64,000 nucleotides of DNA from Stenocarpella maydis. Taxonomy: Eukaryota; Ascomycota; Sordariomycetes; Diaporthales; Diaporthaceae. Below, in pieces: positions 23,936 through 34,486 of the stretch (position 1 is its first letter; every line of letters begins with the position of its first letter). The stretch lies in NCBI GenBank assembly GCA_002270565.1, contig NQMI01000119.1:1-64000 (forward strand), given 5' to 3'. The notes under the pieces were generated by a model, which did no database searches, was not told where the DNA came from, and saw nothing but the letters and a program-made list of their open reading frames with translations. Both the position numbers and the translations under genes were made by a program.

Positions 23936-25448
23936 TCATGTCTTCATATAAGACAGGCTCGACGAAATGTCCGTACAAGAGCCCCCGTCTCTTGACCGGC
24001 GACCCGGCGGATCCACACTCGAGTCATCCACCACTACCGTCGTCACGATGTCCATCTGAATCGCGTCGGGCTGCGGTTGTTGCAATGGGAGCGCCGGCTG
24101 GCTGCCGTTGCGATCGCCCAGTCTCCACCAGCCCTTGTCCTTCTTCGAGTGCCACGACTGCCGCCTCCACTTGTCCTGCCCTCCCTGCACGTACACGATG
24201 TTACCGAGAGTGCGCCCTTCCGGTGTCCGCACAAAGGTGAACTGGTCGAGGCCCGTCTCGCGAAGCTCGGTTCTGTCGCTGAAGACGATTATGTACGACC
24301 AGAGGATGGTGTCGAGGAGACCTGTGGTTGCGAGCAGGGCCCCTGCAGTCCCCATAAAAGCCGGGGTCTTCTCGAGCGATGGGATTAGAGATCCGAGGAT
24401 GAGCGGCGTGCCGGTGAATGTGTATATGCAGGGGTAAACGAGGAAGGCGGGATGATGGCCGGACGGGCGTAAGGATGTACCGTCGTCTTCCCTGGGCCGA
24501 GAGCTCGAGGTGACCGAGTCGGGCCGGGGAGGCATGAATCGTGAGGACCGGTTTTCGCGCCAGAGGCGGTAGAATATAATGGAGTAGAGGAAGCATGTGC
24601 CAGACATGGCTGTGAACCCCCAAACATAGATTGACAGTCTCCATAGCCGGTGCTCCTCGGCGATCCAGCACTAGCACCAGTCAGTGTCAGCGGGAACCAT
24701 GGGGGAATATCGAGTATGCCTTTGGGGCACTCACCCAGAGAACCTGCCTCTGGTAGAAATCATCCACATTAATGAAGAATAGCCCAAGGCTGGCAAGGAA
24801 CACGGAAAGAACCCAGATGAAGATGCACGCTGTGACGACCATCCGAGTAGTCGGTTTGCGGCCGCGGATAATGCCCAGATAACTGAAGATGGAGATCGCG
24901 AAGAGGAATCCACTGGTGGCCAGACAGCCGAAGCTGATGATCCAGCCCTGGCTGTGGCAGGCTGCAGATCCAACTTCTATCATATCTCGGCTGAGCCAGA
25001 CTGCGTTGTTCGTGTAGGCTGCAGCTAGCCATATGTCGGAGAAGAGAAGGTTGTAGATTAACAGCAGCAGAGGGTTGGGTGGCTTTTGGCGTCGTGATAT
25101 CACGCTGTGCTCTGTATCTCTCCTGGTGGGAGGACGGGCGCTAGGGGGTGCTGTTGCTGCAGCATTGCAAGCGGGCTGCTTCTGTCTCGTCTGGAAGTAC
25201 TGTGCCTCCGACAACCCAAGATTCAGGTCGACTTGTGCGGTGCTGGTCGAGCACGTGGTCCGATGGTGCGATATCTGCTGTGGCCGCGAATCGTTGATCT
25301 TCCAGAGAACAAGCCGGTACGAGATGTGGCAAAAGAGCAGGCTAGTCGTCACAAGGGAGGCTGTCCCGAAGACCAGCATTGCCATCTGGCATCGCCGGTA
25401 GAGCGCTGGTAACGGCCCTATTGTGCCGGTGAAACTCGCATCGTCCAT
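23936..25448 (-). CDS. Seven-helix receptor-like protein (fungal GPCR type)
   Basis: Two exons on the minus strand, 25448-24735 and 24670-23936, 482 residues; the 64-bp intron has a CTGAC branch and a CTAG acceptor. Seven hydrophobic helices are visible: one near residues 22-47, then after a long polar insert (about 50-122) four in the rest of the protein's first half and start of exon 2, and two more before a 110-residue cytoplasmic tail. Examples are FLFAISIFSYLGIIRG and IWVLSVFLASLGLFF. A Cys at the start of exon 2 and one in the third-helix region could form the usual extracellular disulphide. The arrangement resembles fungal Git3/cAMP-receptor-like and related GPCR classes; I cannot assign the class or ligand. 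It has about 2.8 kb of gene-free DNA upstream. Confidence 0.75.
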
Positions 25449-26100
25449 AGTCGTTCGGTTTCGGGACGTCAGATGGAGAAAGAGAGACGGTCATGTGATG
25501 GCATCCTCAGAGTCGAATCACTCGAGTTGCGTGGAATGTGGTTGGGAAACAGGAAGGCGATCCTGGCTGGCATCTGTATACATCAATATGTATGTGCGCT
25601 GGAAGAGAGCATGGCACATTTACCGGCTTGCTGGGTCTTGTCTTGGCTTGCCAGTAGTGCCGCCTCTTGGCGGAACACACAAGGACTATAGTGTTGTAAT
25701 AAAAGGGGCCTGGCAGGTCTCATCATCCACTTGGATCCGTGTCAACAAAAAGGGTTGCCCCGCGTGCTCTCAGGGCCGTCATCGTGGCGGCACCTGAGTT
25801 TATCGCGTGCCAGGCCCGACCTTGACGGAGGATTTGTAGAATACGGAAAGGCTTGCGTGCATCCTAAGCCATCTGAAGAGCCAGAGCAAGCAGCCGCATT
25901 TCTTCTGGGGCTTCAAGGTTCCCTTACAGTATGATAGCCCTGCAACCTGCGGACGGGTCCCCTGAACAATGTGGGATACCACCTGGGCACCTAGGTTCAG
26001 GGGGGAGAATCCCGTCCCCACAAACCAAAGAAGACAGCCGTTACACGGTCATGGTGTTGACCATGTGAAGTACAACTGACTCGATTGACTTGAGAAACTA

Positions 26101-26126
26101 GAGAGAGAGAGAGAGAGAGAGAGAGA
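26101..26126. repeat. (GA)n microsatellite
   Basis: Thirteen GA units in a row, read directly. Confidence 0.95.
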
Positions 26127-28207
26127 TGTCGTCAAGGGGCCGCGTGGCTGGCTGTAGTGATAACGGCTCAGCATCCAAGTGGACGCGAATTGGATCCCAG
26201 GGTGTTGGCACCCCGCATATCTTCTTGGCCAGATCTATCCCCATTGCCGTGTATAACCTTGATGCTTGGAACAGACTGGAGGGAACAGAGCAGAGGCGTG
26301 TTGGCATTGCATGCCGTCTAGTTGAGATTATCAATGCCGTTATTTGCCGGGCTCGTGCTAATAAGAGCAAGGTCAGCAGCAGACCATCAGAATTGCCTTG
26401 ATACGCACGGATTATTCGACCCTTGTCCCAGTTGCCAAGAATTGGTCTCCTTTTGACACCATGTGCCGTTGGCCATGCCCAGGAGTCAGGGCAGGCAAAC
26501 TGTCGAGCAACAGGTCCAGCACATGTTCGCGTGGACACGAAGCCTTCGGTATAGTTGACCAACTCGGTCTGTTCCAAACTGCTCACTGCGTTGGCATCCT
26601 CGGGTCAAGGCTTGTGCCTGAACCGGTTGCCCCTCTCCTCTGGTGGTGGAGCAAGATGAAACCTTTTTTTTCGCAGGTGTTCATCCAGGTTAAGCTACTG
26701 GCAGCCTCTCGCCGCATTGCGGAGTGCTCTGCCGGATTCCGTCCGGGTTCAACCCCTGAGTTAGGAGATGGCTAGATTGGCTATGCTAGCTATCTAACTC
26801 TCTTCTTCTCTCGAAGAGAGGGAGTGCTCTAGTTATAGAGCCCTAACTACGGTTGCCTGACAGGCAACAGATGCCTTCTTACAAGGGAGATAAAGAATGA
26901 ATGTCCCAGAGTGAGTCTCCAACTCCCTGCTACCCATTAGGGCAAGGGGAGGCGGGCTCATCCTCAGGGTAACCTCATAGCTATTCATTTTGCGTGATCA
27001 GTAGACACCCTTATTATTTGTCAATCTTACATTTGCATACGCCAAAGACAAGGTACACACAGATCTGAACACGGTGACTTAAACTGGTCACTGCTTGACA
27101 TTTAGGCAATGCTCCCAGTCCTGAAGTCCACGGCCATCTATTGCCGCTATCAAAGTTACTACCTGGGACTATAGAAGATACAATTCCTGCAGATTCTATG
27201 GGCTTGACCTGCGATACTGCCAGGAATGAGTCGCCAAGACGGGTAATCCGGTGGTTCTAGATGAAACCAAGACACCCGAAGCAGGTTAAACACCAAAACA
27301 TGCCCTGCACAACATTGGTTCAGAGAGAAAGCAGCCCACAGGTAGTCATCCAATGGGACTAACGATTGCTGAAGGCACTGTGTCTAACACTGCCACGCTT
27401 TCATCAACGGCCCTGAGCTCGAGCTAGCTCTCAATATCAGTTACACAGAAGCATCATCCTCCTCGCGAATCTGCTGTCCACCGGCAAATGCAACCCTAGG
27501 TCACAGCTATTAGCTGCAGGCTCTGGGTGGATACGAGAAAAATTCATCAAAGTGCATCTCAAACCCCAATTAAAGGACCGCTCAACTGCAGGAGGCGGGC
27601 CATGGTCAGGCTTGTGTATCTGCTGTGTAACCCCCAGCTGTATGTGCCCGCTGTTGTGCCAGGTGATTTGTGGGCAACATCATCCGGACCGGGCTGCACA
27701 CTGGTCGTCTGCAAATCACAACAGCTACCCAATGCTGCGGTCAGCTTGGATGCCAGGCTGGAGAAATATTGTCTAACACAGTGTGTGGGCACTTCACCTC
27801 CTTCCTGTCCCTTTGTAAAATAGCAAACCAACATGATGTCCAAGTTAAGATGTGAGACAGGGTGTACACTATAACTAGGTGACTGCTCAAAAACACATGC
27901 CTGCCCATTCTCTCATCTTGAGACGACGATACCTAACCTGAGTTTCGTCCCGAGGTTAAATTCTACTTGATAAAACACTCTCAGCAATCTATTATAACTG
28001 TGGATGCATTCCATGATACCATGGAAGGTCGTGATACAGTAATAGGGACCGTCCCGGCGGTTTGCTTTGACGTTTGCAGTAAGTTTCTCATGAGAGCAGC
28101 AAAGTGTAGCGACCCACTGAACCGAAATTAGATAATGCCTATTTTGAAGCGCAGTCACGGGGCAAGGTACCCAGTCTATGTGATCCGGATGGTACATTCC
28201 AACACTA

Positions 28208-28216
28208 CTATAAAAG
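28208..28216 (+). promoter_or_regulatory. TATA-like element
   Basis: CTATAAAAG lies about 50-90 bases upstream of the first codons of the Ser/Thr-rich membrane-protein remnant. Match to the TATA consensus is direct; function is inferred. Confidence 0.4.
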
Positions 28217-28259
28217 CTGCCTTACATGTTTAGACGAAAACTCAGCGCGGCTCGACTAG

Positions 28260-29201
28260 TCCTCCGACGGCCCATTTAGTCAGTACCTCAGCTTTTACAA
28301 TGCGACGACCGACGCGACGAGTTCTACTACACGGGAACCAAGAGCTACAATACCAAAATCATGGCTCACTTCCTTTGTAACGTTCGAACCAACAACGTTG
28401 GACAACTTGCCAGTCTCAGGCATATCAACCACACCCACGTCAGTCTTGTATAAGAGTATCATCATCACCTCCACCTTACCCGCGTATTTCTTCCATATGT
28501 CAGTCCAGTCACTCATTTCCTCATACATCCCCCCGGCGGTTTTCAGCAACCTTGTGGCATCGGCAGCATCTGCAGCCTCCGTGGCCTCTGTCACCGGCGA
28601 TCCGGCCAGCCTAATTTATGCAGCCCTCGAGGCCGAGTCCCGGCCGCCATGGTTCTATTCCGCTGTCCCATCCACTTACGTGGCAGCAATGAGCTCCTTG
28701 GGGGCAAGCATAAACGAGTTGAGGGCCACACCTGTCTCGACTGCGTCAGTCTCGACGGCGAGTGGTTCGATAGCTCCCTCAGTAACAACGGTGGCGTCCG
28801 CTGGTACGATACCTGTGTCCACTCTCATTTTGCGCAAATGAAACACGATGACCGCTCTCAAATTGCTAACCTGTCTGCTTCCTAGGCTCGGGAAGTAAAG
28901 CCTGGATAGCTGGCGCAGTCACTGGACCAGTAGCCGGACGGCCTTGATCCTGCTCGGTGTGACCTTATTCCTGAGGCGCAAGAAGCTTGATAGGCAGGTC
29001 GATAAACAGCCGGACGCTCAGAGAGATGACAATTACATGGCAGGGCTCAAGCCAGAACTACACTCGGAGTCTGCGCAGCCACCTCCAAGGGTCTACGAGA
29101 TGGATGCCTCACAGAACCTGTCAGAGATGGCCGTAAATGAGAAGCCCCAGGAATTGAGCGCCAATCAAGAGAACAAGAAAGCAGGAGAGCCCTCTCACTA
29201 A
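28260..29201 (+). pseudogene. Ser/Thr/Ala-rich single-pass membrane protein, frame-broken
   Basis: The frame open from 28260 to 28803 encodes a Ser/Thr-rich ectodomain (TSFVTFEPTTLDNLP, then many Ala/Ser/Val repeats, two aromatic WF/PS motifs). It has no in-frame ATG or signal peptide. A donor GTACGA at 28804 pairs with a TGCTAAC branch and CCTAG acceptor at 28885. The next exon starts SGSKAWIAGAVTGPVAG, the beginning of a membrane helix, but meets a TGA at 28945-28947. Shifting one frame gives the rest of the helix (ALILLGVTLFLRRKK) and a polar cytoplasmic tail ending at 29201. The layout resembles fungal wall-sensor or GPI-like surface proteins with one helix and an RRKK stop-transfer. Two separate defects (missing start, indel in the helix) suggest a pseudogene; a sequencing error could explain the second. 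Confidence 0.55.
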
Positions 29202-29711
29202 ATAAATATAGGTAACCTCGTGTTACTATGTCGGTGCTTAGTCGAAGGGACGCCAGGGAGGCAAGAGCCACTGGCATACATCACCGTCTGTTGCCGAGGC
29301 AGAGGTGCAATGATAATCTCGTCGCCAGCCATTAGTCGATGATGTGGGCGAGGCATTGCTTCTGGCCACGAATGAGAAAGCAAAGGAGGTCAAGGGGCAA
29401 AACCGGCGAGCAAAGTGTGACGATGAATAGAGAGTGGGATATGTAGAAGGCCTTCGGATAAAGTTGTTGCCCGCGAGCAACAATCACAGACACGAGGAGG
29501 CAGTTGAGCTCAGAGCTTTACTTTGCCCGAGTGGGAACCATATGCAATTAAGCTACCCGAGACCTCGGTAATTATCATCGGAGGCAGAAAGGATGCGCGA
29601 TGTTTAACTACTATGAAGCTGTACCCGCCAAGTATTACGCGTATACCCCAGTTCCAAGCTCCACTGAGATGTCCCTTTCACCGGGACGTCCACTGATGGC
29701 ATGACAATGAT
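29202..29711. other. Intergenic between convergent genes
   Basis: About 510 bases with no gene; the 3' ends of the membrane-protein remnant and the secreted hydrolase face each other here. Confidence 0.4.
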
Positions 29712-30909
29712 CTAGGCACCGATCCAGTACGGGTCCTGCTGCCTCTTGTTGTTGCGGTTCGCAGCAGCGAACTGCACATTCTCATTGCCCACGACGGGTG
29801 TCAGCACCGTCTGGGCATTGATGCCCTGGACAGCGCCGTCACCACCCTGCATGATGTTCGCGAAGTTGTCGGAGATGAGCTGGATGCCGCTGGAGAAACC
29901 CTGCTCGTCGAACTCGCAGTGGCCGCCGTTGGGGGTGTTGTCGACGGTCTGAAGGGCGCCGACCTGCTGGGCGTCGAGCCCGGCCCCTGCGGCGAGCTGC
30001 TCGTAGGCGGCGATGGCCTCGGGGATGGCAGCCTGCAGGCTGGCGAGCTCCTGCTGCGTGCTCTGGAAGTGGATCTTGGTCGTGGAGGTGACGGCGGCGG
30101 GGTTGTTGAAGTCGACCTGCGGCGCGAGCGCGCCACACATCAGGAGGACGCCCGTGCCCGCAAAGTTGGCCATGTGGGCCGGGACGAAGAAACCCGAGAG
30201 CGTGAGGGCGCCGCCCGACACACCGGTCATGAAGACGTTGGATGAGTTGAACGCCACCATTTGTGGAAGGACTTGCTGCATCAGGTCGTTCACGGCCTGG
30301 GAGTGGGCGGCGCCATCTACACGTGACAGGCCCTGAGGTTGGCCCTGGGACTGGCCCCAGAGAAGTTGCTCTGAGATGATTTGTGAGCCCGGGTCTCGAG
30401 GCACATGAGGCATATGGGGGTGGCATACCAGAAGGAGCGAGGACAACGACACCCATGAGCCCTTGCTGGACCGCTTGGTTGGGGAAATCGAAGAAAGACT
30501 GGCCACCATCTCCATGGAGGAGGACATTGATACCGTTAGGTCCTTGGTCGCCGGGCTGTGCTGCGGCTCCAGGGACTCCGGAGGCGGTCGTGAACTGGTC
30601 TGCCGGGGCCGAGATCTTGAACCGGAGGTCGAGGCCACTAGAGCAGACTGTCAGCGCGTCTTCCGGGGAGGAATGAAACATGCAATGATCTTACTTGACT
30701 GTGGCGGTCATGTCTAGGATGGTGGAGCCATCTGTCGCTTGGGAGATGCCCTGGGGAATAGCAGCCGCCTGCTGCTGAGGCGTCCGCTGGGCCTGGGCGT
30801 TGCCGGCGCCATTCCGGTTGCCTCCTTTTCTTCCACGGGTCTGGGGCACCGCCTGAACCTCGCCGAAGATGGTCAGGAGGGCCACGAGAGCGAGACGAAT
30901 GGTCAACAT
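29712..30909 (-). CDS. Secreted alpha/beta-hydrolase-like protein
   Basis: Three exons on the minus strand, 30909-30695, 30637-30429 and 30370-29712, 360 residues. Residues 1-20 are a signal peptide (LALVALLTIFGEVQA end). A short Gly/Asn/Gln-rich segment follows, then the hydrolase core: NVLLHGDGGQSFFDFPNQ (oxyanion strand), LMGVVVLAPSE joined across intron 2 to QLLWG, nucleophile elbow MTGVSGGALTL (Ser about 193) and a probable catalytic His in NGGHCEFDEQ near residue 310. Two Cys in the C-terminal half could form a disulphide. Fungal relatives are usually annotated as hypothetical secreted proteins. The second intron must be removed to restore the conserved VVLAP-x-E-QLLWG run. Substrate unknown; a cell-wall or plant ester is possible but not shown. 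Confidence 0.75.
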
Positions 30910-32332
30910 TCTGCTGAGGATACCAGTCCGCAGTAAATAAAAAAGAGGGATTGAGAAGTGAAGTGAGGAGACGGACGGAAACAGAATCGGAAGCGAAGGC
31001 CGGCCCAGTCAGTTCCCAATGACAAGATTAAACAAGCAAAAGACAAGATAAGTGGCGACCTGTAGGAACAGGCAGGCACTTGCCATTAAGAGAAGAAGAG
31101 GCCATGAGGCAAGAAACGCACGCAGCGCCCATGCCCTCTCATGGCTGCTGTGTCTCTGGACGATCCATTCGCTCTTGGCGTTCCAGGCTTGCCCAGTGAT
31201 GTCTTGGTGTTGTGCATGCGGGGGACGCTGGCTGGCTGTGCAGGTGTGCAGTTGCTGTTTTCGTGGTGCTCGCCCGGGACGAGGCCCATCGTCAGACCGC
31301 TTGTGTATGAGAAGTTGGGTTGGACAAGTTAGGACGGTGTCGTTGAGGCTCCATTTTTGTGTTACACACTCCCTAGTGATGGCTCACGAACCTGCCACTC
31401 AGCATGTGCCATCGTTTCTTGGCAGCTGTTTTGGAAATCATGTTGCGCTTTGGCTGTGGCTAGACCCGTGCATATCCAGGTGTACAAGTACCCGTTGTAA
31501 CTCCTGGCTGTAGGGGGCTTGTTTTGGAACCTGGTCCTGTGTTGCTCCTCCTGTCAGCCTAATTTGCAGTGGAATGATGGTTTGAGAGATCAGACCCGGG
31601 CTAAGAATGAGATGACTCGACCTTAAATGTAAGCTTCTTCCCCTCTCCGCTGCAAGCCGGGGCGGCATGTTCTGGTCCCAGGCGACAGGGCAGACTTGCA
31701 CAGAAGAAACAAGCAACAAGGCTGCACTCTAATATTGCCTGCATGTCAGCATGTCTGTGCTGCTTGTATCTGTCGATCACACTGCAGGGCTGCATGTTTC
31801 ACAAGGCCGCATGCCAGGCATCTGCAGGATTAACCGCTAGAAGCTTGTCCAAAGCCAATAAGAAAGCCACTGTAGATCTTTTCCTGGCATGCTATAGCAG
31901 AGGTACATTATATCCAGTATCTGTAGGGCTTGCCTGCCAACAGCAATCTGGTCAATGCAGTGCGTGCTTTGGTGCCAAGCACCAGCAGGATCAGGTTTTA
32001 GGGTGATCAATCTCTGGTGGCTAAGCAGAAGAGCAAGACCTTGGCTCACACAATGACGAGGTTGCCCGGGGAGGGGGGCTCATTTCTTTTGACCTTACAT
32101 CTCTTGGGCAACCGACTGCCTGTGCAAACACATTGCTGGCTCGGTTGCCCGATCGGGAAACCAACCTAGAGTTTCAGAGCGCGTGATTCGCTTCTAGGAG
32201 CAAGGCACCCTCGAGTGTGTGGCTACACAAACCTCACATGATGACCCACGACATCTCCCTCCCCCCTCTCTATCTGGAAACTTGAAGCCCCGGACAGCCC
32301 GGACCAAGCAGAACGAGCCAGCTCCGTGTTGG
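30910..32332. other. Intergenic
   Basis: About 1.4 kb: promoter of the secreted hydrolase and 3' flank of the CoA ligase. No gene recognised. Confidence 0.4.
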
Positions 32333-34486
32333 TCAGAGCTTGGCGCCTTTCTTGGTCCTCGCAGTCTTCTCCTGGTCCCTCAGCAACCTTCGCAGAATCT
32401 TGCCACTGGGACTCTTCGGGACCACCTCCAAGAACTCGATACCGCCCTTGATCCACTTGTATGGTGCCTTGTGCTCCTCCACGTGCTTCAATATGGCCTT
32501 GACGACCTCATCTTCAGGCTTTTGTGCAAAGGCTGGTGCCTTTACGACAAATGCCTTTGGGACCTCGCCTGCAGAGTCGTCCGGAACTTGGATTACTGCG
32601 CAGTCGGCTACGGCCGGGTGAGACAGCAGATGCGCCTCGAGTTCTGCTGGGGCAACCTGGTGGCCTAGCCGAAGATTCTCCATCAGTCCCAAACGTAATA
32701 TCGAGCCAGACGAGGAGCATACATACCTTTCACCTTGATCAACTCCTTGATCCTGTCCACAATCACAACGTGCTCGTTTCCAGAAGGCGCCAACGTAACC
32801 ACCGCTTCATCGCCGGTACGTACCCATCTCCCGTCCTCATCGAACACGAAAGTCTCGGTTGTTGCTTTCTGGTTGTTGAGGTATCCAATCGTTGCCGAGG
32901 GGGACTGTACCCATAGCTCTCCGGGTATGTCGTAGCCCTTTACCTCCGTCCCGTCCAGACCAAAGATCTTAGCTCTTGTGCCCGGAATTAGAGACCCCGA
33001 GGACTTGGTCAGGATATCATCTTCGCTGGTCGAGGAGATGATGGTTGCAGTCTCGGTCATGCCTAGAAACAGGGGTCAGGGGCCGAGTCTGCAAGCAGCC
33101 CGAGGCACGAGTCCTTACCGTAACCTTGAACCACGCGCCATTTTGGCCAGGTTTTGTTCATGTTGAGGATTGTTTCCTCTCCCAATGGCGCTGCGCCAGA
33201 GTAGACGACCCTGACACTATCGAGGTTGTATTTCTTGCACTCTTCCGCCACCTTGGTCATGCGTATCACGATGGGTGGTACCTAGTAAAACAGATGTGTC
33301 AGCGGTCAAAACCCATGCTTCATGGGCAGTCTTGGGGCAGCCATACCAAAAAGAGATGATTGATCTTGAATCTTTCAATGGCCGACAGATACGTCGGCAT
33401 CTCAAATTTGGGCAAGACAATGACTTCATCTCCTCGGTAGGTACAATTATGTGCGATGACGACCAGGGCGTAGATGTGGCTCAGCGGGAGAAGACCAAGA
33501 ACAGTCTGGGTCTCGATGCCGAACTTCCTCCTGGAGACGGACTCGTAGGCGACATGCTGCATCGCGTTCGCGATCACGTTTCGGTGTGAGACCATGACGG
33601 CCTTGGGCAGGCCCGAGGTCCCGCTGGAGTAGGACAGGAACGCGGGCTGCCGCCCTCCCTGGCCTTTCGTCCACTGCAGCGCGTCGAGCGGGGACAGCCT
33701 GGCGCCCTCTGCGATGAGGTTCTCGACCGTCACAAGGCCGTCTGCCTCGTCGAAGCCGGGCATGCCCATCAGCCATATCTTGTCCTTCGCGATGCCGGCG
33801 GCCTTGGCGGCCTCGAGCCCGACCTGCAGCTGAGGCCCGCCGACAAAGAGCGCCTTTGCCCCCGAGGATCTGAGTTGATGGGTCAGCTCGGGGACCGAGT
33901 AGGCTGCGTTTGCGGGGGTGACGATCCCGTTGAGTCGGTGTATCGCCCACGATATTGTCACTTTTGATTCGGCACAGGGGGTTAGTAGATGCTAGACACA
34001 GGTGCATATGCAAGCCTGAGACACAACGGGGCCAGATCACTCAGCCGCTGTCTCGCACCTACAGTAGTCAATCTGTTGTGTGACATGTCAGCTATCTTGA
34101 CGACTGGTGACATAGTTAAGTAGGAGGGGCAGGGGTCTCTACCGTATTAACCGAGAACACACACGCAACCTTGTCCCACTCCGTCTCTTCATTCGGCAGC
34201 CACCCAAGCCGCTTTCCAATGGCTCGGGCCAGGAACTCGTGCCGCTCAATCACCGACTTCCAATCGAACGTCTTCCCAGTGAGGCCGCACGTGAACGGAT
34301 TTCTGCTCTTGGCGATCGGGTAGCGGGCATATTTGTCGGTTGTCATGAACTCAGCTATAGGGATGCTGTCCGGAGGGTCTGGCCGCACGTCTGTGGTCAG
34401 AAGGAAAGCCGTTCTCCCCGGCTGGGAGGCGAATCCCACTTACCAAAGGGGAGCCTCGGCACCCAGCTTGGTGGTTCGAAAACCAT
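32333..34486 (-). CDS. 4-coumarate-CoA-ligase-like acyl-CoA synthetase, peroxisomal signal
   Basis: Seven exons on the minus strand: 34486-34444, 34390-34143, 34072-34063, 33960-33347, 33281-33119, 33062-32727, 32664-32333; 581 residues. It belongs to the ANL adenylating family: P-loop SYSSGTSGLPKAVMVSH (about 203-219), YGMTETAT formed across an intron, GELWVQSPS, DGRWVRTGDEA, the hinge and A8 loop DRIKELIKVKGHQVAPAELE and the catalytic A10 lysine in SPSGKILRR. Such enzymes load CoA onto aromatic or fatty acids through an acyl-adenylate. The C-terminus is GAKL, so the last three residues AKL form a type 1 peroxisomal signal, fitting a role in peroxisomal side-chain or fatty-acid metabolism. 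Exon 3 is only 10 nt (ATTGACTACT) and supplies IDY of the conserved NTIDY-x-T-x-SWA run. Substrate is not predictable from what I can see. Confidence 0.9.

Larger units (their letters stand above)
25449..28259. other. Gene-free, relatively AT-rich stretch
   Basis: About 2.8 kb upstream of the receptor gene. Holds a GA microsatellite at 26101-26126. Frames of up to 160 codons (for example minus 26098-26586) have no start ATG or family features. From about 26.8 to 28.2 kb the DNA is richer in A and T than the neighbouring genes, possibly a worn repeat; I could not identify one. Confidence 0.4.

Noticed and set aside
26740..26770. TTCAA-containing stretch resembling a tRNA T-arm
   Set aside because: The bases flanking the loop do not pair, and no anticodon or acceptor stem can be drawn.
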